This document shows positions 25,627 through 33,138 of a stretch of DNA of 64,000 nt, in pieces. The notes under the pieces are model-generated. The model ran no database searches. It was not told the origin of the DNA and saw nothing but the letters and a program-made list of their open reading frames with translations. This DNA is from Maricaulis sp048270265 (GTDB lineage: Bacteria; Pseudomonadota; Alphaproteobacteria; Caulobacterales; Maricaulaceae), in assembly GCF_048270265.1 (NCBI RefSeq), contig NZ_JBLWTD010000011.1, positions 37,743 to 101,742 of the forward strand, written 5' to 3'. Made by a program: the position numbers and the translations under genes. The first letter of the stretch is position 1, and every line of letters starts with the position of its first letter.

Positions 25627-27678
25627 TTATTCCGGCACCGTCGCCACCGCTCCCCGCCGCAGATCCTGGTCGATCATCAGCGGTGTCGGCGCATCATCCT
25701 GGAGCCGCGTGCGATAGACCTGGACGTTTTCGAGCACGCGCATCACGTAATTGCGGGTTTCCGAGAAGGGGATGCTCTCGACCCAGTCGATCGGATCGAT
25801 GTCGGGATCGCGTGGATCGCCGTAATTCTCGATCCAGCGATTGGCGCGGTGCGGCCCGGCATTATAGGCCACCAGGGCGAGGATATAGGAGCCGTCATAC
25901 TGATCGACGACCTCCTCGAGATGGTGCATGCCCAGGGTGAGGTTGTAGTCCCGGTCATCGGTCAGCCAGTTGAAGCGATAGGGCGCACCCATTGAGCGCG
26001 CCGTCGCCTGGGCGGTGGCGGGCATCATCTGCATCATGCCGCGCGCACCGGCGCCGCTGACGGCGTCCTGGGCGAATTCGGTCTCCTGGCGGATCACGGA
26101 ATGGACCAGCGCGTCTTCCGGCCGTCCACCGGTGGTTTGCGGCAGGCTGATGGTCGGATAGGCGCTTTGCGGCAGGATGATGCCGCGCAGGCGCGCCTGT
26201 TTCGCGGCGCGGACGGCCTGGCGCATCTGCAGATATTCATTCGCCAGATTGGCCAGCAACACGCCTTCGACCGGATCGGTGATCTGGTCATCGAGCCGGT
26301 ACATGAAGAGGCGGAAATAGTATTCCTCGCCCTGCTCGGCGAGCAGGCGCATGGCGCGGATTTCCGGACGCGATTCAAAGGCGACCTGTTGTGCCTCGGT
26401 CGGCTCCGGCTCGCGCTCCAGCGAGAAGGCGTCGGGCGCATCGGAGAGCTGGGCCAGGGCGAGCTGGCCGTAATAGGCGGTCGAGTGCACGCCGGCCTCG
26501 GCATAATAGGTGGCGGCCAGTTCCGGATTGCCGGCATCATCGGCGGCGCGGGCCATCCAGTAGGAGGCACGCGAGAGCGAGACCGGGGTGCCGACATTGT
26601 CGCGCAGATGCGTGAAATGCTCCATCGCCTGGTCCGGCTCATTGAGATGCACCAGGGCAAGCCAGCCGGCGATGAATTCCGCATCGGCGAAATCGCCGCC
26701 CGAATCCATCCCGTTGGCGCGCGCCAGTTGATAGGCGGTGACATAGTCCTGATCGCGGATCAGGTTCAGGATCATCAGCTTGCGCTCGGTCCACATCAGG
26801 CCCAGCGCGCTGGGATTGGCGTGGGCATCGGGCAATTGCAGCAGCAGCGGCAGGACGGTGTCGGTCATGCCGGCGCGGCGGCGCCAGCGAGCGCGCTCAT
26901 AGGTCAGGCCGGGATCGCTCTGCAGGCTGACCGGGATGCGGTTGACGGCGCGCTCGACGCCGCTCTGGCGGCCGGCCAGGCGCAGGCGGGCATCGGCGAG
27001 GTCGTGCTCGGTACCCTGCAGCAGGGGCAGCACGCGGCGCGCGGCCGTCGTCTGGTTGGACCAGATCAGATAATCGATCCGTGCCTGGTGATCCTCAGCC
27101 GTCAGGACCGAGCCATGATTGCGATAGAGTTCGCTCTGGACTGCGAGCGGGAGAAAATCGCCGCGCCAGGTCGTGCGCAGCAGGTCTTCGCCTTCCTCGG
27201 TGCGGCCATCGGCGAGGAGCGCTTCGGCATAGGCCAGCTTGCCGCGCCCCGTGGTCGGCGGATTGTCCTCGAACCAGGAGATGATGAAGGGGGCACTCAG
27301 CCCGGAATCGGCAATCTTCGATTCGGCCTCGGAGCGGATAAAGCTGTCGCGCGGCCAGTTGTCGAGTTCGTCCAGGGCGAGATTGAGTTCCAGGAAGGTG
27401 GCGCGTGGATTGCTCAGCACGGTGCGCCATAACAGCACGCTGCGCGCCGCCGTATCGCTCAGGCGCAGGCGGATATCGGCCACCTGTTCCCAGTCCTCGT
27501 CATCAGCCGCGTCCAGCCCCTGGCGAAACAGGTTGAAATCCGCATCGCTGAGATAGGTGGAATAATTCTGCGGCTCGGGCCGCATACGTGGCGTCGGCGC
27601 CTGTGCCTGCGCGGGCAGGGCGAGCCCGAGCGACAGAAAGGCTGGCAGCAACACCGCCGATAAACAACGCATGATCAT
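25627..27678 (-). CDS. slt: Soluble lytic murein transglycosylase
   Basis: 683 residues, similar to E. coli Slt70. It cleaves the MurNAc-GlcNAc bond of peptidoglycan to 1,6-anhydro products in the periplasm. A signal peptide (MIMRCLSAVLLPAFLSLGLA, cleavage near AQA) starts it. A long alpha-helical superhelix follows, with repeated LA-rich helices to about residue 500, then the GH23 domain: VIRQETEFAQ with catalytic Glu532, GARGMMQMMPATA, and ALVAYNAGPHRANRWI. ATG 27678 is chosen because it starts the signal peptide; the much longer reading upstream would run through the dapA promoter. It is divergent from dapA. Confidence 0.9.
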   Translation of the reverse strand: MIMRCLSAVLLPAFLSLGLALPAQAQAPTPRMRPEPQNYSTYLSDADFNLFRQGLDAADDEDWEQVADIRLRLSDTAARSVLLWRTVLSNPRATFLELNLALDELDNWPRDSFIRSEAESKIADSGLSAPFIISWFEDNPPTTGRGKLAYAEALLADGRTEEGEDLLRTTWRGDFLPLAVQSELYRNHGSVLTAEDHQARIDYLIWSNQTTAARRVLPLLQGTEHDLADARLRLAGRQSGVERAVNRIPVSLQSDPGLTYERARWRRRAGMTDTVLPLLLQLPDAHANPSALGLMWTERKLMILNLIRDQDYVTAYQLARANGMDSGGDFADAEFIAGWLALVHLNEPDQAMEHFTHLRDNVGTPVSLSRASYWMARAADDAGNPELAATYYAEAGVHSTAYYGQLALAQLSDAPDAFSLEREPEPTEAQQVAFESRPEIRAMRLLAEQGEEYYFRLFMYRLDDQITDPVEGVLLANLANEYLQMRQAVRAAKQARLRGIILPQSAYPTISLPQTTGGRPEDALVHSVIRQETEFAQDAVSGAGARGMMQMMPATAQATARSMGAPYRFNWLTDDRDYNLTLGMHHLEEVVDQYDGSYILALVAYNAGPHRANRWIENYGDPRDPDIDPIDWVESIPFSETRNYVMRVLENVQVYRTRLQDDAPTPLMIDQDLRRGAVATVPE

Positions 27679-27826
27679 AGGTCGCAACTCGGATCCTGAG
27701 GGATGAACCCGTCCATCATCCTCCCGAACAGCCCTCACTGTCCAGTCTTGTTGAGAAAGCTTGGCCGCGCGCGGTGCCACCTTTATGGTCGCCCGCTTGC
27801 AATCCGGATTTCGGGACCAACAAAAC

Positions 27827-28708
27827 ATGTTCAAGGGCTCCATCACCGCGCTCGTCACACCGTTCAAGAATGGTGCCGTCGACGAGGCCAATGTAATCGA
27901 ACTGTGTGAACGCCAGATTTCGGCCGGCACGCACGGCGTGGTTCCGTGTGGCACGACAGGCGAATCCGCCACGCTGACCTTCGAAGAGCACATGCGCGTG
28001 ATCGAGCTGGTGGTGCAGGCTTCAGCCGGCCGCGTGCCGGTGATCGCCGGCACCGGATCGAACTCGACGGCTGTCGCTATCCAGAACCAGGCCCGCGCCA
28101 AGACGCTCGGTGTCGATGCCGGCCTGGTCGTGGCGCCGTATTACAACAAGCCCAATGCCGAAGGCCTGTACCAGCACTACAAGGCGATCAATGACGCCGT
28201 CGATCTGCCGATCATTGTTTACAACGTACCCGGCCGCACCGTGGTCGATATCGGCGTTGCGACGGTGGCGCGCATTGCCGGCCTGTCAAATGTCGTCGGG
28301 ATCAAGGATGCCAGCGCTGATCTGTCGCGGGTCTCCGACCATCAGCGGCTGATTGGCGCGAATTTCATCCAGCTCTCCGGCGATGACCCGACGGCGCTCG
28401 GTTTCAATGCCAGCGGCGGTACCGGCGCGATCTCCGTCACGTCCAATGTGGCACCGGAACTGTGCGCGCAGTTCCAGAATGCGACACTGAACGGCGACTG
28501 GGATACGGCGCGCGCGCTCAATGACCGGCTGACGCCGCTTCACCACGCCCTGTTCTCGTCCGCCAGCCCCGGGCCGACCAAATATGCCATGAGCCTGCTC
28601 GGCGTTACCGGCCTGGAAATGCGCCTGCCGCTGACCGAGCCGGACGAGGCCTCGAAGCGGGCCGTGCGTGAGGCGATGGCAATTGCCGGATTGCTGGATC
28701 GGTCATGA
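27827..28708 (+). CDS. dapA: 4-hydroxy-tetrahydrodipicolinate synthase
   Basis: 293 residues, the standard length. It condenses pyruvate with aspartate semialdehyde in lysine and diaminopimelate synthesis. The TIM-barrel motifs are complete: GTTGES (Thr43, Thr44), YNVPGRT with Tyr132, and the Schiff-base lysine in GIKDAS (Lys160). The start gives the typical MFKGSITALVTPF; an upstream in-frame reading adds 22 unrelated residues. The end overlaps smpB by four bases. The divergent transglycosylase and dapA both concern the cell wall, so the shared control region may matter. Confidence 0.96.
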   Translation: MFKGSITALVTPFKNGAVDEANVIELCERQISAGTHGVVPCGTTGESATLTFEEHMRVIELVVQASAGRVPVIAGTGSNSTAVAIQNQARAKTLGVDAGLVVAPYYNKPNAEGLYQHYKAINDAVDLPIIVYNVPGRTVVDIGVATVARIAGLSNVVGIKDASADLSRVSDHQRLIGANFIQLSGDDPTALGFNASGGTGAISVTSNVAPELCAQFQNATLNGDWDTARALNDRLTPLHHALFSSASPGPTKYAMSLLGVTGLEMRLPLTEPDEASKRAVREAMAIAGLLDRS

Positions 28709-29169
28709 GCAAGCCCGATACGCGGCCGATCGCGCTCAATCGCCGCGCCCGTTATGATTACGAGATCGAGGACAGTTTCGAGGCCGGCATCATGCTGATG
28801 GGCTCGGAGGTCAAGTCCCTGCGCCTCGGTCATGCCAATATCGCCGAATCCTATGTCAGCCCGGAAAATGACGGTCTGTGGCTGATCAATGCCGATATTC
28901 CGCAATACGCCCCGGCCAACCGCTTCAATCACGAGCCCCGGCGCCATCGCAAGCTTCTGCTGAAGAAGCGCGAGATCAACCGCCTTGTCGGGGCTGTGAC
29001 CCGCGAGGGGCGCACCATCATCGCGCTGAAGCTCTATTTCAATGATCGCGGCATCGCCAAGCTCGAGATCGGTCTCGCCAAGGGCAAGAAGAACATCGAC
29101 AAGCGCCAGACGATCAAGGATCGCGAGTGGAACAAGCAGAAGTCACGCCTGATGAAGGATCACGGGTAG
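28705..29169 (+). CDS. smpB: SsrA-binding protein SmpB
   Basis: 154 residues. It binds tmRNA and delivers it to ribosomes stalled on truncated mRNAs. The characteristic blocks RRARYDYEIEDSFEAG, GSEVKSLR, and ESYVSPENDGLWLINADI are present, as are HEPRRHRKLLL and the basic tail (GKKNIDKRQTIKDREWNKQK). The start overlaps the dapA stop by four bases, a coupling seen in many alphaproteobacteria. The tmRNA gene itself was not found in this window. Confidence 0.97.
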   Translation: MSKPDTRPIALNRRARYDYEIEDSFEAGIMLMGSEVKSLRLGHANIAESYVSPENDGLWLINADIPQYAPANRFNHEPRRHRKLLLKKREINRLVGAVTREGRTIIALKLYFNDRGIAKLEIGLAKGKKNIDKRQTIKDREWNKQKSRLMKDHG

Positions 29170-29192
29170 CATCCGCCCCTGCGCGACTGGCC

Positions 29193-30194
29193 TCAGTCTT
29201 CAGCCACTGCGGCAAAGCGATCACGATAGGCTTGTGGCGTGACGCCCATGAGCCTTGAGAAACTGCGGCGCATGCGCTCGTCATTGCCGAAGCCGCAGGC
29301 CGCCGCGATCGTCTTGATGCTCAGCTTGACATCTTCCAGCATCACCCGGGCCGCATCGACGCGGAATTGTTCGACGGCGCGGGCCGGGGTGTGGCCGGTT
29401 TCGCGGATATACAGCCGGGCGAAATTGCGCGCGCTCATGCCGGAGCGTTCGGCCAGGGCCTCGATGCGCAGATCGGCCGTGAGGTTTTCGCGCATCCAGA
29501 AATGCAGGGCGTCGAAACGGCCGCTGGCCGAGCGGGTCTGTTCCTTCAGCGCTTCGCTGAATTGCGACTGGCCGCCGGGACGTTTGACATAGACCAGCAG
29601 ATTGCGCGCCAGTTCCAGCGCGGCTTCGCGGCCATGATCCGCCTCGACCATGGCCAGCGCCAGATCGATGCCGGCGGTGACGCCGGCCGAGGTCCACACG
29701 CCGTCATCCTCGATATAGATCGGGTCGGGATCAATCTCCGCCTTGGGGCAGGATTCAGCCAGCTGGTCGCAATCGCGCCAATGGGTCACGGCGCGGCGAC
29801 CATCGAGCAGGCCGGCGGCGCCAAGCAGGAAGGCGCCGGTGCAGGTCGAGGCGATGCGGCCGCATTTCTGCGTCGCGCGCAGCAATGAAGCCACCAGGCG
29901 ATTATCGCGGCTGGCGGCATGGACGCCGTCGCCGCCGCACACGATCAGGGTATCATTCTCGTCCAGCCCGACCCCGGCAACGCGGCGTGTATTCAGCAGG
30001 ATACCGGTATCGGTTTTCACCGGGCCGCCATGATAGGAGGCGAGGGTGGTGGTGTAGGCCTCATAGCCGAGCACATGATTGGCGTCGGAAAAGACCTGTA
30101 GCGGACCGGTCGCGTCGAGCAGCTTCACCCCTTCGAAGATGAAGAAGGCCATGTGACGTTCGATCAGGGGCGTTGTGGCAGAAAAAGTAGGCAT
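29193..30194 (-). CDS. GlxA-type AraC-family regulator with DJ-1/PfpI domain
   Basis: 333 residues. Residues about 15-190 form a DJ-1/PfpI-like domain, with CGGDGV and STCTGAFLLGAAGLLDGRRA (nucleophile-elbow cysteine in CTGAF). The C-terminal 100 residues hold the AraC DNA-binding domain (LAERSGMSARNFARLYIRE and AAACGFGNDERMRRSF). This architecture is that of GlxA/FtrA-like regulators, which respond to small nitrogen compounds or aldehydes in known cases. It is convergent with smpB and divergent from the small cysteine protein at 30266, which may be its target. The ligand is unknown. Confidence 0.85.
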   Translation of the reverse strand: MPTFSATTPLIERHMAFFIFEGVKLLDATGPLQVFSDANHVLGYEAYTTTLASYHGGPVKTDTGILLNTRRVAGVGLDENDTLIVCGGDGVHAASRDNRLVASLLRATQKCGRIASTCTGAFLLGAAGLLDGRRAVTHWRDCDQLAESCPKAEIDPDPIYIEDDGVWTSAGVTAGIDLALAMVEADHGREAALELARNLLVYVKRPGGQSQFSEALKEQTRSASGRFDALHFWMRENLTADLRIEALAERSGMSARNFARLYIRETGHTPARAVEQFRVDAARVMLEDVKLSIKTIAAACGFGNDERMRRSFSRLMGVTPQAYRDRFAAVAED

Positions 30195-30265
30195 GTTGTC
30201 ATTTGTGCCATCAGTGGATGCGAATAGCCAGAGGCATCTGCCAGCGCGTCAGGAAGGATGCCGGA

Positions 30266-30469
30266 ATGAACAGGCTAACCAGCAAGGATGTCATAAATGC
30301 GAACTGCCCCTGGTCGGGTGAACCGGTCAGCGCGTCGGCCCTGACTCGCTATCGCGGCCATGTGGTCGGCTTCTGCAATCCCGGCTGCCGCGACCGCTTC
30401 GAGGCGGCAACGAGCCTGTTCGATTCAAGGATTGAAGCCTTGGCAGAAAATGATGGTCGATCCGGATAG
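30266..30469 (+). CDS. Small cysteine-motif protein, likely metal binding
   Basis: 67 residues starting MNRLTSKDVINANCPWSGEP. The core NCPWSGEPVS, RYRGHVVGFCNPGCRDRFE puts three cysteines in the order C-x(20-25)-C-x3-C. This resembles the YHS/TRASH-like treble-clef modules that bind copper or other soft metals. The rest is short and helical. AGGAAGG lies close upstream of the ATG. It diverges from the GlxA-type regulator across about 70 bases. Function is not known; metal binding is inferred from the cysteine spacing. Confidence 0.6.
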   Translation: MNRLTSKDVINANCPWSGEPVSASALTRYRGHVVGFCNPGCRDRFEAATSLFDSRIEALAENDGRSG

Positions 30470-30525
30470 GCACGCGGGAGTATTAGCCCCGGCAGGGCGT
30501 TAACCATATTTCCACAGCTGGCTGA

Positions 30526-31185
30526 TTAGCGCGATTGCCCGTCGAGATGGGCGCGAATGTCGGCGAAGACCGCATTGAACATCGGCTCGGTCAGGCGGCC
30601 GGTATTGGTGTTGTAGCGGGAGCAATGATAGCTGCTGAACAGGCGCACCGGACCCTGTGGGGCCGCGATGTCGGTGGCGGCGGCATGGCCGAAGGGCGCG
30701 CTCGCCAGGCGGTGGCCGAGGGCGCGCAAGGTGTTGTCGTGGGCGATCTTGCCGAGGGCGAGAATGGTGGTCAGCCGGGGCAGGGATGCGATCCGCGCTG
30801 TCAGGAAGGGCCGGCAGGCATTGGCCTCGGCGCCGACCGGCTTGTTCTCCGGCGGTACACAGCGCACCGCATTGGTGATCATCACATCCTCCAGCTCCAG
30901 CCCGTCATCGGCGGATGAGGCATAGGTGCCGCGGGTGAAACCGTGGGCGCCGAGGGTGGCATAGAGCAGGTCGCCGGCCCAGTCGCCGGTGAAGGGGCGT
31001 CCGGTGCGGTTGGCGCCGCGCAGGCCCGGCGCCAGTCCCACGATCAGCAGGCGTGCATTGTCCGGACCGAAGGAGCCGACCGGGGCGTTGTGCCAGTCGG
31101 GGTAAAGCCCGGCATTGCGCGCACGGAAATCGACCAGGCGCGGGCAGAGCGGGCAATCGAGGGCCGGTTCCGGCGGCGTGCTCAT
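30526..31185 (-). CDS. Uracil-DNA glycosylase, family 5 (UDGb)
   Basis: 219 residues. It belongs to the uracil-DNA glycosylase superfamily: VGLAPGLRGANRTGRPFTGD contains motif A of the UDGb group, and YHCSRYNTNTGRLTEP is motif B. The N-terminal CPLCPRLVDFR with paired cysteines plus CVPPENKP and CRPF are the likely ligands of a 4Fe-4S cluster. Such enzymes remove uracil or hypoxanthine in base-excision repair. The start overlaps the NYN-domain gene stop by four bases, so the two are co-translated. Confidence 0.87.
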   Translation of the reverse strand: MSTPPEPALDCPLCPRLVDFRARNAGLYPDWHNAPVGSFGPDNARLLIVGLAPGLRGANRTGRPFTGDWAGDLLYATLGAHGFTRGTYASSADDGLELEDVMITNAVRCVPPENKPVGAEANACRPFLTARIASLPRLTTILALGKIAHDNTLRALGHRLASAPFGHAAATDIAAPQGPVRLFSSYHCSRYNTNTGRLTEPMFNAVFADIRAHLDGQSR

Positions 31186-31733
31186 ATCGTGTCTTCCACG
31201 CGGCTGTCGGGCCGGCCGATCATTTGCTGCAGATCCAGCAATTCGATGAAATCATCGGCCTGCCGGCGCAGCTCGGTGGCGATCATGGGTGGTTTGGTCT
31301 TCATCGAGGAGACGACGCTGACACGCACGCCGCGGCGCCGGGCCGCCGCGATGGCCGGGCAGAAATCGCCATCGCCGGTAAACAGGATGATGTGCTGGAG
31401 ATAATCGGCCGCATCGATCATGTCGACGGCGAGCTCGAGATCCATATCCCCTTTCACGCGGCGATTGCCGTCGGCATCGGTGAATTCCTTGGCCGGCTTG
31501 GTGACGACGTGGAAGCCATTATAGTCGAGCCAGTCGACCAGCGGGCGTAGCGGATTGTATTCTTCGTGCTCGAGCAGGGCGGTGTAGTAATTGGCCCGGA
31601 TCAACCGGCCGCGCTTGCGAAATTCTGCGAGAAGGCGTTTGAAGTCGATATCGAAACCGAGCGCCTTGGTGGTCGCGAACAGATTGGCGCCATCGATGAA
31701 AAGGCCGATGCGCTCATCGGGATAAAAGGTCAT
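31182..31733 (-). CDS. NYN-domain protein (LabA/DUF88 family)
   Basis: 183 residues. A PIN-like NYN nuclease fold: RIGLFIDGANLF carries the first acidic residue, GDMDLELAVDMIDAA the central one, and ILFTGDGDF the third. VVTKPAKEF and VVSSMKTKPP are typical of the LabA/DUF88 group. Members are thought to act on RNA with divalent metal; activity here is inferred from the intact acidic triad. ATG 31733 matches usual family starts; an ATG eight codons upstream is possible and neither has a strong ribosome binding site. The divergent folK starts 26 bases away. Confidence 0.85.
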   Translation of the reverse strand: MTFYPDERIGLFIDGANLFATTKALGFDIDFKRLLAEFRKRGRLIRANYYTALLEHEEYNPLRPLVDWLDYNGFHVVTKPAKEFTDADGNRRVKGDMDLELAVDMIDAADYLQHIILFTGDGDFCPAIAAARRRGVRVSVVSSMKTKPPMIATELRRQADDFIELLDLQQMIGRPDSRVEDTI

Positions 31734-31758
31734 TGGATAAATATCCTCTGAGACATGC

Positions 31759-32277
31759 ATGAATGAAACCATGAAAACATCCCCGATTTATATCGCGCTT
31801 GGCGCCAATCTTCCATCGGCAGGACGCAGCCCGGCCGAGACACTGGCGCGCGCCCTCGAGGCGCTGGAAGCGCGCGGTGTGGCCGTGGTGGCGCGCTCGT
31901 CCGACTGGCACAGCCCGGCCTGGCCCGACCCGTCGGCGCCGGCCTATGTCAATGCCGTCGCCGAGGTCGCGACCGGGCTGGGGCCGCGCGCACTGCTGGA
32001 TCAATTGCACGAGGTCGAGGCCGAGTTTGGCCGTGTGCGCCATATCCGCTGGGAAGCGCGTGTGCTCGATCTCGATCTGCTCGATTATTGCGGCGAGCGC
32101 TGCACCGACGAGGCCGGCATGGAGGTGCCGCATCCGCGCATGACCGACCGCGCCTTCGTGCTCCTGCCGCTGGCGGAAATTGCGCCGGACTGGCGCGAGC
32201 CGGAAACCGGGCGCGCAATTGCCGATCTGATCGCAGCCCTGCTGCCGGAAGATGTGGCGGCGACCATACGATTGTGA
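31759..32277 (+). CDS. folK: 2-amino-4-hydroxy-6-hydroxymethyldihydropteridine pyrophosphokinase
   Basis: 172 residues. It transfers pyrophosphate from ATP to 6-hydroxymethyl-dihydropterin in folate synthesis. The family pattern is clear: ALGANLPSAG at the N-terminus, WHSPAWPDPSAPAYVNAV, VRHIRWEARVLDLDLL (the DLDLL ligands for Mg-ATP), then PHPRMTDRAFVLLPLAEI. The ATG at 31759 overlaps its own upstream CATGCATG context; a second ATG at 31771 is equally possible. It is divergent from the NYN gene and stands alone, without folB or folP nearby. Confidence 0.94.
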   Translation: MNETMKTSPIYIALGANLPSAGRSPAETLARALEALEARGVAVVARSSDWHSPAWPDPSAPAYVNAVAEVATGLGPRALLDQLHEVEAEFGRVRHIRWEARVLDLDLLDYCGERCTDEAGMEVPHPRMTDRAFVLLPLAEIAPDWREPETGRAIADLIAALLPEDVAATIRL

Positions 32278-32299
32278 GCCTTGGCCGAGGAATTTGACG

Positions 32300-32596
32300 A
32301 TGAGCGCTGATGGGATCAGGAAATCAACGGCCTTCTGGCGGATGTGGGCATTCGCGGTGATCGGCTCGGTGCCGGTCTTGTTCGTCAAATATGCCGGGCT
32401 TGCGGGCGGCTGGTTCGACTGGGTGTTGTTTGCTTGGGTCGGGGTCTTTGGAGTGCTCGCATTGCGGACGTGTTGCGAAAATTGCGGCGTCCGGGTGTTG
32501 CGATACGACAAGGAGGGTGCCGGGTTGATCGATATCCGCGGTTTGATCGCTTGGCGCGAATGTCCAAAATGCGGAATTTCCCGGGGCGGGCGATAA
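32300..32596 (+). CDS. Small membrane protein with two CxxC pairs
   Basis: 98 residues. Two hydrophobic helices (about residues 15-31 and 37-53) are followed by a soluble tail with CCENCG and CPKCG about 30 residues apart, the spacing of a zinc ribbon. The tail would lie in the cytoplasm if both helices form a hairpin. No family was recognised. The start (MSADGIRKS) lies 23 bases after folK in the same direction, so it may be cotranscribed. Confidence 0.55.
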   Translation: MSADGIRKSTAFWRMWAFAVIGSVPVLFVKYAGLAGGWFDWVLFAWVGVFGVLALRTCCENCGVRVLRYDKEGAGLIDIRGLIAWRECPKCGISRGGR

Positions 32597-32760
32597 CCCG
32601 GCAAACCGTCTGGTATTCGCAAAGCCGGTTCGATTGAGTGTTGGAGACCCGCAAGCTGCACACCACGCTGCGCTGAGCGCGCACAGCCCTTGCCAGATGC
32701 GGGCCGGACCGATAGGACACGCGGTTCAAACTGCAGCGCTTGTTCAAGGAGATCGCGCGT

Positions 32761-33132
32761 ATGGCCCGCGTCACCGTCGAAGATTGCATCGATAAGATCC
32801 CTAACCGTTTTCGCCTGGTTCTCCTGGCAGCGCACCGTGCGCGGAATATTTCCGCCGGTTCCGCGCTGACGATTGAGCGCGACAACGACAAGAACCCCGT
32901 CGTCTCCCTGCGCGAAATCGCTGATGAGACCCTCGATCTCGACGTCCTCCGTGAGAGCCTTATCAATGGCTTGCAGCGCGTTCTGCCGAGCGAAGACGAG
33001 GAAGAGGCCCGCAAGGCCGAAGGTCGCCAGGAATTCGAAGCCCTGCCGGCTCCGCCTGTCGAGCTCGACGAAGCGGAAATGCTCAAGGCCCTGCAAAACG
33101 ATCGGGACGGCGCGCCTGACGGCCGCCTGTAA
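32761..33132 (+). CDS. rpoZ: RNA polymerase omega subunit
   Basis: 123 residues. Omega wraps the C-terminus of beta' and helps assemble RNA polymerase. MARVTVEDCIDKIPNRFRLVLLAAHRAR and the following RERDN-type segment are characteristic. The acidic C-terminal extension (SEDEEEARKAEG, VELDEAEML) is usual in alphaproteobacteria and makes it longer than E. coli omega. AAGGAG lies ten bases before the ATG. It is directly followed, after six bases, by rsh. This rpoZ-spoT/rsh pairing is conserved and links the polymerase to the stringent response. Confidence 0.96.
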   Translation: MARVTVEDCIDKIPNRFRLVLLAAHRARNISAGSALTIERDNDKNPVVSLREIADETLDLDVLRESLINGLQRVLPSEDEEEARKAEGRQEFEALPAPPVELDEAEMLKALQNDRDGAPDGRL

Positions 33133-33138
33133 CGCGCC

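Noticed and set aside
29170..29192. tmRNA gene next to smpB
   Set aside because: Only 23 bases separate smpB from the next gene, and no tRNA-like end or tag frame was found.
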